Shown here one piece after another: positions 1 through 6,082 of a stretch of 6,082 nucleotides of DNA; position 1 is the first letter of the stretch, and each line of letters opens with the position of its first letter. Origin of the DNA: Betaproteobacteria bacterium RIFCSPLOWO2_02_FULL_68_150 (GTDB lineage Bacteria; Pseudomonadota; Gammaproteobacteria; Burkholderiales; SG8-39). The DNA is taken from positions 1 to 6,082 of the forward strand of contig MERE01000108.1 of NCBI GenBank assembly GCA_001771975.1, written 5' to 3'. A model generated the notes under the pieces. That model was not told where the DNA came from. It searched no databases and was given only the letters and a program-made list of their open reading frames with translations. The translations under genes were made by a program, and so were the position numbers.

Positions 1-98
1 GCATCCGGCAGATCGAGGCCAAGGCGCTGGAGAGAATGCGCAAGGCGATCGCGGCGCAGGATCCACAGCTCCGGCTGGCGAGACCCGCAGCGGCCTAG
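1..98 (+). CDS. rpoH: C-terminal end of a sigma-70-family RNA polymerase sigma factor, probably RpoH (partial, 5' end outside window)
   Basis: Only the last 31 codons are visible, read from position 3 to the TAG at 96-98. The peptide starts IRQIEAKALERMRKAIAAQ and then has a short Pro/Ala-rich tail. The IRQIEAKAL part is the recognition helix end of sigma region 4.2, which contacts the -35 promoter element. RpoD normally continues with RKLRHPSR and a further conserved tail, and RpoS usually reads VRQIQ. Here the helix runs on as a basic 'RMRKAI' segment and ends soon after, which is closer to the RpoH pattern (KKLRAAIEA in E. coli). Assignment to the sigma-70 family is firm from the motif. 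The choice of RpoH (heat-shock sigma-32) is inferred from about 20 residues and could be wrong. The gene converges on the c-di-GMP operon and is not part of it. Confidence 0.62.
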   Translation, partial: IRQIEAKALERMRKAIAAQDPQLRLARPAAA

Positions 99-170
99 CC
101 CCGCCTCCTGGGTCACGCCGAACGCCCGCCCGCGCGGCCGTTTTTCCCTGGTGGCCCGGCCCGTCCTGCC
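99..170. other. Convergent intergenic gap, no convincing terminator
   Basis: Seventy-two bases separate the sigma-factor stop from the stop of the minus-strand operon. A T5 run at 141-145 follows a G+C-rich stretch on the plus strand, which hints at termination of the sigma gene. The best stems I can find are only three to five base pairs (for example GCC at 128-130 with GGC at 136-138, or GGCCG at 136-140 with TGGCC around 152-156, which would place the T run inside the loop). Neither is a credible intrinsic terminator by eye. No coding frame, repeat or promoter is evident. Confidence 0.5.
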
Positions 171-2432
171 TCATGGCGCGCGGATCTGCGGCATTGATGA
201 CGCGTGCTGTTGCAGCAGGGTGGCAAACATCTCCGCCGACATCGGCTTGTTGAAATAGTAACCCTGCACCGCGTCGCAGGCGTGTTCGCGCAGGAAATCC
301 GCCTGCTCCTGCGTCTCGACACCTTCCGCGACGACGGTGAGGCTGAGGGACTTGCCCATCGCGATGATCGCCTCGGTCACCGCCTTGTCCTCGGGGTTTC
401 CGATCACATCGTGAATGAGGGAGCGATCCACCTTGAGCGTATCGACGGGATAGCGCTCGATTTGAGCGTACCCCATTCCAAAATCATCCAGAGCCACCCG
501 CACCCCCAGGCGCTTGATCGCGCCGAGCACCTCGATCGCCCGCTCGGAATCGCGCATCACCACGCTTTCGGCCACCTCGAGCTCCAGCAGATCCGCTGGC
601 ATGCCGCTCTGCTCCAGCGCGCCGCTGATGTGCTCGATCAGAGAGTCATCGTTGAACTGCCGCGCGGACAGCTTGACCGCCATGCACAGGTGCGCGAGAC
701 CCGCGCGCTGCCAGGCAACGTTCTGCGCACAGGCAGTGCGCAGCACCCACCGGCCGATGGGCACCATCAGGTCGGTTTCCTCGGCGATCGGGATGAAGCG
801 CGCAGGCGCCACGATTCCCAGGTCGGGATGCTGCCAGCGCAATAGCGCTTCCACCCCGGTGACCTGCCCGGTCCTGAGGTCCAGTCTCGCCAGGTATCGC
901 AGGGATAGCTCGTGTTGTTCCAGGGCGCCGCGCAAGCCCGTCTCCAGCGCGAGGCGCTCGAGCGACGGCACCGGGGTGTCCACGGAGTAGAACTGGAAAT
1001 TGTTCTTGCCCTTGTCCTTGGCCAGGTACATGGCGATGTCGGCGTGCTTCATCAGCGATGGCTCGTCTTGCGCGTCGGCCGGGAACATGCTGATCCCGAT
1101 GCTCGCCGTCACCCGGCAATCCCGTCCGTGGATGCGAATCGGCCTGAGGATGGCGGCGAGGACTTTGCGTGCGACCGCGCTGACTTGATCGGCATCGCCG
1201 ACTTCCGCGGTCAGCAGCACGAACTCGTCGCCGCCCAGTCTGGCGACGACGTCGCTCGCCCGGAGGCACCCGGCCAGCCGCACACCGATCTCCTTGAGCA
1301 GCGTGTCGCCCGCCTCGTGGCCGAGCGTGTCGTTGACGATCTTGAAGCGATCCAGATCGATGAACAGCACCGCAAACGCGTGCCCGTAACGGCGTGCCGT
1401 GTGGATCGCGAAGTTCATCAGCTCGCTGAACATCGCGCGATTCGGCAGGGCCGTCAGCGCGTCGTGGGTCGCCTGGTAACAGATGCGCTCGTCAGTCTGC
1501 TTGCGCCGCAAAAACTGGCCGATCTGGCTGCCGATGATGCACACGGCCTGCAGCAGCCGCGCGTCGGGATCGCGCAATTGACGCGTGGCGAAATCGAACA
1601 CGCCCAGCACCTTGCCGCCGGAGGCCGCCGCAAATCGGAACGCCCCGCGCAGTCCGGTCTCCTGGGCGAGCTCCTTGCGCAGCACACGCGGATCTTGAGT
1701 GACATCGGCGACCCACAGCGGCTGACCCGTCTGCCATACCGTGCCGATCAGGCCGACGCCGCGGCGAAAGACCACGCCGCGGGATTCCTCGATGAAGCGC
1801 GCGGTAACGGTCTCGGCACCCGGTGCGACCCAGAAGGCATCGGGCCGCAGCACATCGGCATCTTCGTCCACGCGCCAGTATTGTCCGTACTCCCAGGATT
1901 CCGTTTCGCAGATTGCCTGGATCGCCGCCTGCAGTGCCATTTTCACGCTGTCCGCGTCCGCAAGGCAAAGCGTTACGGCGTGCTCCAGCCGGAGCAACTG
2001 CTCGGCGCGCCGGCTCGCCGTGACGTCCCTCGCGACACCGCAATATCCCTTGAATCGTCCCGCGGCATCGAAGCGCGGCTGCCCGCTGGCGCTGGCGTAA
2101 CGCAACGCCCCCGACTCGCCGGTGCGCTTGACGATGAGGTCGGCGAAAGGTTGTCTCGCATGCCGGGTGGCCCAGTGCCCGTCCCAGCTGCCACCGTCTC
2201 CATCCGGGACCGCACCGTGGTCCCAAAGCGCCCTGCCGACAAAGACCTGCGGGTCCATCCCCAGCAGTTCCGGTCCCTCGCCCGTGATCAGGACAAAGCG
2301 GTGCTCCTCGTCCTGCTCCCAGTACCAGTCGACCGAAAGCGCGAGCAGGCTTTTCAGGCGCTGCTCGCATTCGCGCAAGGTGCGAGCCGGGACTTCGGTC
2401 TCGCCTCCCCTGTTCTTTCCGCCCGTTCTCAC
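171..2432 (-). CDS. PAS-GAF-GGDEF-EAL protein: likely active diguanylate cyclase with a degenerate EAL domain
   Basis: A 753-residue soluble protein with no signal peptide or membrane segment. Domains in order: PAS/PAC (about 25-142, ending GVARDVTASRRAE), GAF (about 150-308), GGDEF (about 315-485) and EAL (about 492-742). The GGDEF domain looks complete: FIDLDRFKIVNDTLGHEAGD, catalytic GGDEF at 400-404, RASD inhibitory site at 391-394 exactly five residues before it, and HADIAMYLAK. It should make c-di-GMP from two GTP with product inhibition. The EAL domain keeps E528, E619, E622, D649-D650, K667, E703 and Q723. It has YLAR instead of YQPK (L514), AVKLS instead of the metal-binding VNxS Asn (K587), EVAES instead of EITES, and DDFGMG instead of DDFGTG (M653). 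Phosphodiesterase activity is therefore doubtful; c-di-GMP binding or dimer signalling are alternatives. The GTG start at 2432 overlaps the upstream TGA and is preferred over an in-frame ATG at 2570, which lies deep inside the upstream gene. Confidence 0.9.
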   Translation of the reverse strand: MRTGGKNRGGETEVPARTLRECEQRLKSLLALSVDWYWEQDEEHRFVLITGEGPELLGMDPQVFVGRALWDHGAVPDGDGGSWDGHWATRHARQPFADLIVKRTGESGALRYASASGQPRFDAAGRFKGYCGVARDVTASRRAEQLLRLEHAVTLCLADADSVKMALQAAIQAICETESWEYGQYWRVDEDADVLRPDAFWVAPGAETVTARFIEESRGVVFRRGVGLIGTVWQTGQPLWVADVTQDPRVLRKELAQETGLRGAFRFAAASGGKVLGVFDFATRQLRDPDARLLQAVCIIGSQIGQFLRRKQTDERICYQATHDALTALPNRAMFSELMNFAIHTARRYGHAFAVLFIDLDRFKIVNDTLGHEAGDTLLKEIGVRLAGCLRASDVVARLGGDEFVLLTAEVGDADQVSAVARKVLAAILRPIRIHGRDCRVTASIGISMFPADAQDEPSLMKHADIAMYLAKDKGKNNFQFYSVDTPVPSLERLALETGLRGALEQHELSLRYLARLDLRTGQVTGVEALLRWQHPDLGIVAPARFIPIAEETDLMVPIGRWVLRTACAQNVAWQRAGLAHLCMAVKLSARQFNDDSLIEHISGALEQSGMPADLLELEVAESVVMRDSERAIEVLGAIKRLGVRVALDDFGMGYAQIERYPVDTLKVDRSLIHDVIGNPEDKAVTEAIIAMGKSLSLTVVAEGVETQEQADFLREHACDAVQGYYFNKPMSAEMFATLLQQHASSMPQIRAP

Positions 2433-2440
2433 GGCGCCTC
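2429..2440 (-). promoter_or_regulatory. GTGA stop/start overlap with weak ribosome binding site
   Basis: Read on the minus strand, GAGG (2440-2437) is followed by four bases and then GTG (2432-2430), whose last two bases start the TGA stop (2431-2429) of the upstream response regulator. The short spacer and GTG codon suggest that initiation relies on ribosomes finishing the upstream gene. A stronger purine tract, AGGGGAGG at 2411-2404, lies inside the new gene, but the next in-frame start-like codon (TTG, 2378-2376) is about 25 bases downstream of it, too far for normal use. Confidence 0.6.
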
Positions 2441-4600
2441 GCGCAAACGTGCCCGTTCCGGATTCACCTTTCCTTGTGCCCTCTCGCCCGGCGCGGCCGC
2501 TTTCAGCAGCGCCGTCATCTCCTCGAAGGGCAGCGGCTTGCTGAAGAGGTAACCCTGCATCTGGTCGCAACGCAGCAGCCGCAGCATCTTCGCCTGCTCT
2601 TCGGTCTCGACGCCTTCAGCGACCACGATCAGCCTGAGCGAATGCGCCAGTGAAATGATGGTGCGCACGAGCGTCGCCGCGTCCGCGTTGTCGAGCATCG
2701 TGATGATGAACGAGCGATCGATCTTGAGCGTCTGCAGCGGCAGTTTGGCGAGGTAGGCGAGCGACGAATGGCCGGTGCCGAAATCGTCGATCGCGATGTC
2801 CATACCCAGGTCGCGGACCGCCTTCAGCTTCGCGATGTTGCTCTCGATGTCGTGCATGACGAGGCTCTCGGTGATCTCCAGATCGATTCCGGGGCGCGCC
2901 GCGCCGTCCTTGATCGCGTGAGCCAAGACAGCGACGAAATCCTCCTGGCGCAACTGGATCGCGGAAACATTGACCGAGACGCGCGGCGCCGGCAGCCCCT
3001 GGTCGTGCCAGCGCAGGTGATCCGCGACCGCCTTGCGGAGCGCCCAGGCGCCGACCTCCACGATCATGCCGGCTTCCTCGAGCATCGGAATGAACTGCGC
3101 CGGCGGGACCAGGCCCCGCTCCGGGCTGATCCAGCGCAGCAGCGCCTCGGCGCCGGCGATGTTGCCGTTCTCGAGGTCCACCTTGGGCTGGTAGTGCAGC
3201 GCGAATTCGTCCCGCTCCAGCGCCTTGCGCAGGTGGCTCTCGAGCGCCAACTTCTCGAGCGCCCGGGTATTCATGACGGCGTTGTAATACTGATAGCCGT
3301 TGCGTCCCTGCTGTTTCGCGTGGTGCATCGCGCTACCGGCGCCTTTGCGCAGGCTGTCGGCGTCCTTGCCGTCGAGCGGGTAGACCGCGATGCCGATGCA
3401 TGCGCTCGCCACGATCTCGTTGCCGTCCAGATCGAACGGCCGCGCGAGCGCTTCGAGGATGCGGCGCGCGACGTTGGCGGTGTCCTGGGCCCGGTGAACC
3501 CCGTCGAGCAGCACGCTGAATTCGTTGCCGCCCTGGCGCGCGACGAAGTAATTGGCCTCGTTGCGGTCACTGAGCGCGACGAAGTCGGTCTGGCGCAGGG
3601 TCCTGGCGAGACGGTTTGCGGTTTCCTGCAGCAGCAGGTCGCCGGCTTCGTAACCGAGCGTGTCGTTGATGCGCTGGAAGCGGTCGAGGTCGAGCGAAAG
3701 CACCGCGAGCACGCCGCCGCCGCGCTCGGCCCGCGCGATGGCGCGGCCCAATTGCTCCTTGAACAGGCTCCGGTTCGGCAGCCCGGTCAGGCTGTCGTAC
3801 AGCGCGAGCTGGTGGATCCGCTCTTCGACGCGCTTGCGCTCGGTGATGTCCTGGGCGGTCCCCTCGATGCGCGCCGGCACGCCAAAGCCGTCGCATTGGA
3901 CTTCTCCCTGCGCATGCACGACGCGGATGCTGTCGTCCGGGCGCATGACGCGGAAGTCCGCGTTGAACCGCTCTCGCCGCTGCAGGGCCGTGTCCAGCGC
4001 CTCGTCGACGACCGGCCGGTCGTCCGCGTGCAGCAGCTGGAGGAGGGATTCGCGCGAGGCAGGCAACTGCTCCCGCGTGCGACCGGTCATGCGGTAAATC
4101 TCGTCCGAGCACTGGATCTCGCCGGTCGCCAGGTTCCATTCCCAGTGCCCGAGTTTTGCGATGCGCTGCGCATTGGTGAGCCGCGCCCGGCTCTGCGCGA
4201 GGTCGAGAAACGCCCGGCTCGCGCGCAGCAGGTAACGCACCCGGTGGACCAGCATCGGCCAGGCGATCGGCTTGGTGATGAAGTCGGTGGCGCCGACTTC
4301 GAAGGCACGGTTGATCGAGGCGGAATCGTCCAACCCGGTCATCATCAGCACCGGGATGTGCGCGCCTGCTTCGAGCACGCGCAGTGCCTTGCAGGCCCCG
4401 TAGCCGTCGAGCACCGGCATCATGACGTCGAGCAGGACGATGTCCGGCCGCAGCCGCTCGAACGCCGACAGGCCGGCGAGGCCGTCATTCGCCTCCTCCA
4501 CGGCGAAGCCGCCCTGCTCGAGCGTTTCGCGCGCGAGCACGCGGGTGATGCTGTCGTCGTCGACGACCAGAACGAGTTGCGTGGCGTTGGAAGTACTCAT
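2429..4600 (-). CDS. Response regulator REC-PAS-GGDEF-EAL: likely c-di-GMP phosphodiesterase with a degenerate GGDEF domain
   Basis: A 723-residue cytoplasmic protein. The receiver domain (about 8-125) has the acidic cluster D14-D16, phospho-acceptor D58 (VLLDVMMP), T88 and K110, so it should be phosphorylated. A short helical linker leads to PAS/PAC (about 147-258, starting LGHWEWNLATGEI, ending GTAQDITERKR). The GGDEF domain (about 262-440) is spoiled: GGNEF at 357-361, FQRIND for FKxIND, KGAGSAMHHAK for the usual xxADxAMYxAK, and twelve extra residues between RQTD (336-339) and GGNEF. The EAL domain (about 446-700) has every expected residue: YQPK (470-473), E485-A-L, N544 (VNVS), E575 and E578 (EITES), DDFGTG (605-610), K626, E662 and Q682. 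It should hydrolyse c-di-GMP to pGpG. The spoiled GGDEF may bind GTP as an allosteric input, as in Caulobacter PdeA. The upstream kinase with an Hpt domain is the obvious phosphodonor. ATG at 4600 is chosen because it fits the receiver N-terminus, has a GGAG site, and overlaps the upstream stop. Confidence 0.92.
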   Translation of the reverse strand: MSTSNATQLVLVVDDDSITRVLARETLEQGGFAVEEANDGLAGLSAFERLRPDIVLLDVMMPVLDGYGACKALRVLEAGAHIPVLMMTGLDDSASINRAFEVGATDFITKPIAWPMLVHRVRYLLRASRAFLDLAQSRARLTNAQRIAKLGHWEWNLATGEIQCSDEIYRMTGRTREQLPASRESLLQLLHADDRPVVDEALDTALQRRERFNADFRVMRPDDSIRVVHAQGEVQCDGFGVPARIEGTAQDITERKRVEERIHQLALYDSLTGLPNRSLFKEQLGRAIARAERGGGVLAVLSLDLDRFQRINDTLGYEAGDLLLQETANRLARTLRQTDFVALSDRNEANYFVARQGGNEFSVLLDGVHRAQDTANVARRILEALARPFDLDGNEIVASACIGIAVYPLDGKDADSLRKGAGSAMHHAKQQGRNGYQYYNAVMNTRALEKLALESHLRKALERDEFALHYQPKVDLENGNIAGAEALLRWISPERGLVPPAQFIPMLEEAGMIVEVGAWALRKAVADHLRWHDQGLPAPRVSVNVSAIQLRQEDFVAVLAHAIKDGAARPGIDLEITESLVMHDIESNIAKLKAVRDLGMDIAIDDFGTGHSSLAYLAKLPLQTLKIDRSFIITMLDNADAATLVRTIISLAHSLRLIVVAEGVETEEQAKMLRLLRCDQMQGYLFSKPLPFEEMTALLKAAAPGERAQGKVNPERARLREAP
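3539..3574 (-). other. Twelve-residue insertion in the degenerate GGDEF domain
   Basis: In the response regulator, residues about 343-354 (LSDRNEANYFVA) sit between the RxxD inhibitory-site motif and the GGNEF turn, where active cyclases, including the next gene in this operon, have only five residues. FVA occurs on both sides (340-342 and 352-354), so the exact insertion boundary is ambiguous. The insertion lies on the beta-hairpin that carries the active site. Confidence 0.75.
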
Positions 4601-4612
4601 GGCTGTGGCTCC
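4597..4612 (-). promoter_or_regulatory. ATGA stop/start overlap with good ribosome binding site
   Basis: Read on the minus strand, GGAG (4612-4609) is followed by eight bases and then ATG (4600-4598) of the response regulator. The kinase stop TGA occupies 4599-4597, giving the four-base ATGA overlap. Spacing is near optimal, so this start should be efficient as well as coupled to translation of the kinase gene. Confidence 0.8.
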
Positions 4613-6082
4613 GTATGGGTGAGCGCCGCCCGGGTTGCGGCGGCCTGTTCCGCCAGCGCGGCGCGGACGCGGGCGTATTCGATTTCGATCCGGTTGAGCG
4701 CGTGTTCGACTTCCGCCAGGTTCCCGGCACGCGCGCGGGCTTCCATGTCTTTGCACAGCCCCGCGAGCCGCAGCGCCCCCACGGTCGCACTGCTCGACTT
4801 GAGCGTATGGGCGGCGCGCTGCAGCACGCCGCTGTCCCCGGCCGCAATCGCCTCGCGCATCGACTGCGCGAGGCGCGGCGCATCGTCGAGATAGCATGCA
4901 ACCACCTTGTCCAGGAGGCTGGGCGCGCCGGAGCGCTGCAGCGCACGGATTTCGTCGAGCGCCTTCGAATCGATCGCTCCTGCGCCCACGGTCTCATCCG
5001 CGGCAGGCGCAGCCGGCGCCGGCGCTGCGGGTCCGGGTGAATGCACCTCGGACAAGCGCGCATTGCCGTGCTTGACCCAGTTCGTCAATACGCTCCAGAG
5101 CTGGCTCTTGCCGAACGGCTTGGCCAGATAATCGTCCATGCCGGCAGCGACGCAGCGTGCACGGTCGCCGCCCAGGACATTGGCGGTCAGCGCGACGATC
5201 GGAACGCGTGCAGCCGGGGCCGCGCCCGCCGCCTCCAAACTGCGTATCGCAGCGGTCGCCTCGAATCCGTCCATCTCCGGCATCTGGCAGTCCATCAGGA
5301 CGAGATCGAAGCGGCCGCCCTGCACCGCGGCAACGGCTTCGCGCCCGTTCGCCGCCACACGCACCTCGCAACCGAAGCCATTCAGCATCGCCGATGCGAC
5401 CTCCTGATTCACCGCGCTGTCCTCGACCAGCAGGACCTGGGCATCGATGCGTCGGCGCTCCCCGCCTGCAACTGCGGCCTGCGGGGCTTGCTGCGCGACG
5501 CCGGCCGCCTGCGCGATCGCCCGGCGCAAGTCCGCCGGCCGCACCGGCTTGCTGAGATAACTCACGATCCCGGCCTCGCGCGCCGATCCGGCGTCGCCGG
5601 GCGACACCATCGAGCTGAGCATGATCAGCGCCACTGCGGAGACGGCCGGGTCGGCCTTGATGGCCCGCGCCAGCTCGATGCCGTCCATGCCCGGCATCTT
5701 CATGTCGATGATGGCGAGGGGGTAGGGCGCGCTGCGCGCGGCGGCCGCGCGCAGCATGTTCAGCGCCTGCGCGCCGCTTTCGGCGCTGCCCTCGCTCATG
5801 CCCCAGCCCGCAACCTGGTTTTGCAGGATCGTGCGGTTGGTGGAATTGTCCTCGACGATCAGCACGCGCAGGCCGTTCAGGTCGTCAATGGGCAGCGCCG
5901 CCGCGGGCGCAGGGCCCTCCGCGATGCTCGCGCGCAGGCTGAAGTGAAAGCACGATCCCCTGCCCGGTTCGCTGCGCAGGCCGATCTCCCCGCCCATCAT
6001 CTCGACGAGCTGTTTCGAGATCGCCAGTCCCAGGCCGGTGCCGCCGTACTTGCGCGTCGTCGAGCTGTCGGCCTGGGTAAAC
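4597..6082 (-). CDS. Hybrid sensor histidine kinase, C-terminal part: HATPase end, two receivers, Hpt (partial, 5' end outside window)
   Basis: The frame enters the window at 6081 and gives 494 visible residues. It starts FTQADSSTTRKYGGTGLGLA, the F and G2 boxes of a HATPase_c domain, and continues to GRGSCFHF, the end of that domain. Receiver 1 follows (LRVLIVEDNSTN; phospho-acceptor Asp codon 5706-5704 in IIDMKMPGMDG; Lys in YLSKP), then receiver 2 (VLLVEDSAVNQ; Asp codon 5292-5290 in LMDCQMPEMDG; LTAN; YLAKP). A Pro/Ala-rich linker near 5010-5050 leads to an Hpt domain with the phosphorylatable His codon at 4809-4807 (AAHTLKSSSATVGA). All phosphorelay residues visible are intact. The sensor, the dimerisation His box and most of the ATP-binding domain are not in the window, so the stimulus is unknown. 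The layout resembles BarA-type unorthodox kinases, with one receiver more than BarA. The gene overlaps the response regulator by four bases, making that protein the likely final phosphate acceptor. Confidence 0.93.
   Translation of the reverse strand, partial: FTQADSSTTRKYGGTGLGLAISKQLVEMMGGEIGLRSEPGRGSCFHFSLRASIAEGPAPAAALPIDDLNGLRVLIVEDNSTNRTILQNQVAGWGMSEGSAESGAQALNMLRAAAARSAPYPLAIIDMKMPGMDGIELARAIKADPAVSAVALIMLSSMVSPGDAGSAREAGIVSYLSKPVRPADLRRAIAQAAGVAQQAPQAAVAGGERRRIDAQVLLVEDSAVNQEVASAMLNGFGCEVRVAANGREAVAAVQGGRFDLVLMDCQMPEMDGFEATAAIRSLEAAGAAPAARVPIVALTANVLGGDRARCVAAGMDDYLAKPFGKSQLWSVLTNWVKHGNARLSEVHSPGPAAPAPAAPAADETVGAGAIDSKALDEIRALQRSGAPSLLDKVVACYLDDAPRLAQSMREAIAAGDSGVLQRAAHTLKSSSATVGALRLAGLCKDMEARARAGNLAEVEHALNRIEIEYARVRAALAEQAAATRAALTHTEPQP

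Noticed and set aside
121..165. Intrinsic terminator between the convergent genes
   Set aside because: A T5 run is present, but the stems that can be drawn are only three to five base pairs, and one puts the T run in the loop.
912..2552. Plus-strand open frame (546 codons) antisense to the PAS-GAF-GGDEF gene
   Set aside because: Same reason: no recognisable motif, and composition typical of an antisense shadow frame.
2433..2570. N-terminal extension of the cyclase gene to an in-frame ATG at 2570
   Set aside because: The extra 46 residues are low-complexity and Arg/Gly/Ala-rich, have no domain, and overlap the end of the upstream EAL domain. The GTG forming the GTGA overlap is a simpler start.
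171..4600. Recent tandem duplication of the two GGDEF-EAL genes
   Set aside because: The shared stretches are ordinary family motifs. The N-terminal domains differ (REC-PAS against PAS-GAF) and the catalytic domains are well diverged, so a recent duplication is not supported. An old common origin cannot be excluded.
2768..4894. Long plus-strand open frame (708 codons) antisense to the response regulator
   Set aside because: It lies opposite a gene with full-length recognisable domains. Its product is rich in Arg, Asp, Val and His, with no recognisable domain, as expected for the antisense of high-G+C coding DNA.
4601..4897. N-terminal extension of the response regulator upstream of ATG 4600
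   Set aside because: The extension is the out-of-frame shadow of the Hpt coding region. The receiver domain begins properly just after ATG 4600, which has a good ribosome binding site.
5474..5570. Receiver 1 of the hybrid kinase as a pseudo-receiver
   Set aside because: It keeps the acidic pair, the phospho-acceptor Asp and the conserved Lys, with Ser in place of the usual Thr, which is common in functional receivers.

Overview
The window comes from a G+C-rich proteobacterium. Third codon positions are strongly G/C, and long open frames run antisense to the real genes. The tail of a sigma-70-family factor that looks most like RpoH, and the style of the PAS/GGDEF/EAL proteins, fit a betaproteobacterium best. 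The taxon is an inference from style, not from a marker gene. I see no mobile element, tRNA, rRNA or CRISPR array.

Layout: positions 1-98 (+) hold the last 31 codons of the sigma-factor gene. A 72-base convergent gap follows (99-170). The rest, 171-6082, is one minus-strand operon, read from right to left. First comes the C-terminal part of a hybrid sensor histidine kinase (HATPase end, two receivers, Hpt; 6082 to 4597, its start lies outside the window). Next is a 723-residue response regulator, REC-PAS-GGDEF-EAL (4600 to 2429). Last is a 753-residue PAS-GAF-GGDEF-EAL protein (2432 to 171). Both gene junctions are four-base stop/start overlaps (ATGA and GTGA), so the three genes have no space for internal promoters between them and are probably translationally coupled.

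Working model: the kinase passes phosphate through its receivers and Hpt domain to the receiver of the second protein, which sets cyclic-di-GMP turnover. The most interesting point is that the two c-di-GMP proteins are degenerate in opposite halves. The response regulator has a spoiled GGDEF domain (GGNEF, a 12-residue insertion, other motif losses) but a textbook EAL domain. The next protein has a textbook GGDEF domain with an inhibitory RxxD site, but its EAL domain lacks the metal-binding Asn (Lys instead), the YQP Gln and the Thr of DDFGTG. The operon therefore appears to encode one phosphodiesterase and one diguanylate cyclase, although both look bifunctional by domain name. The first would be under phosphorelay control; the second would be controlled by its PAS and GAF sensors.
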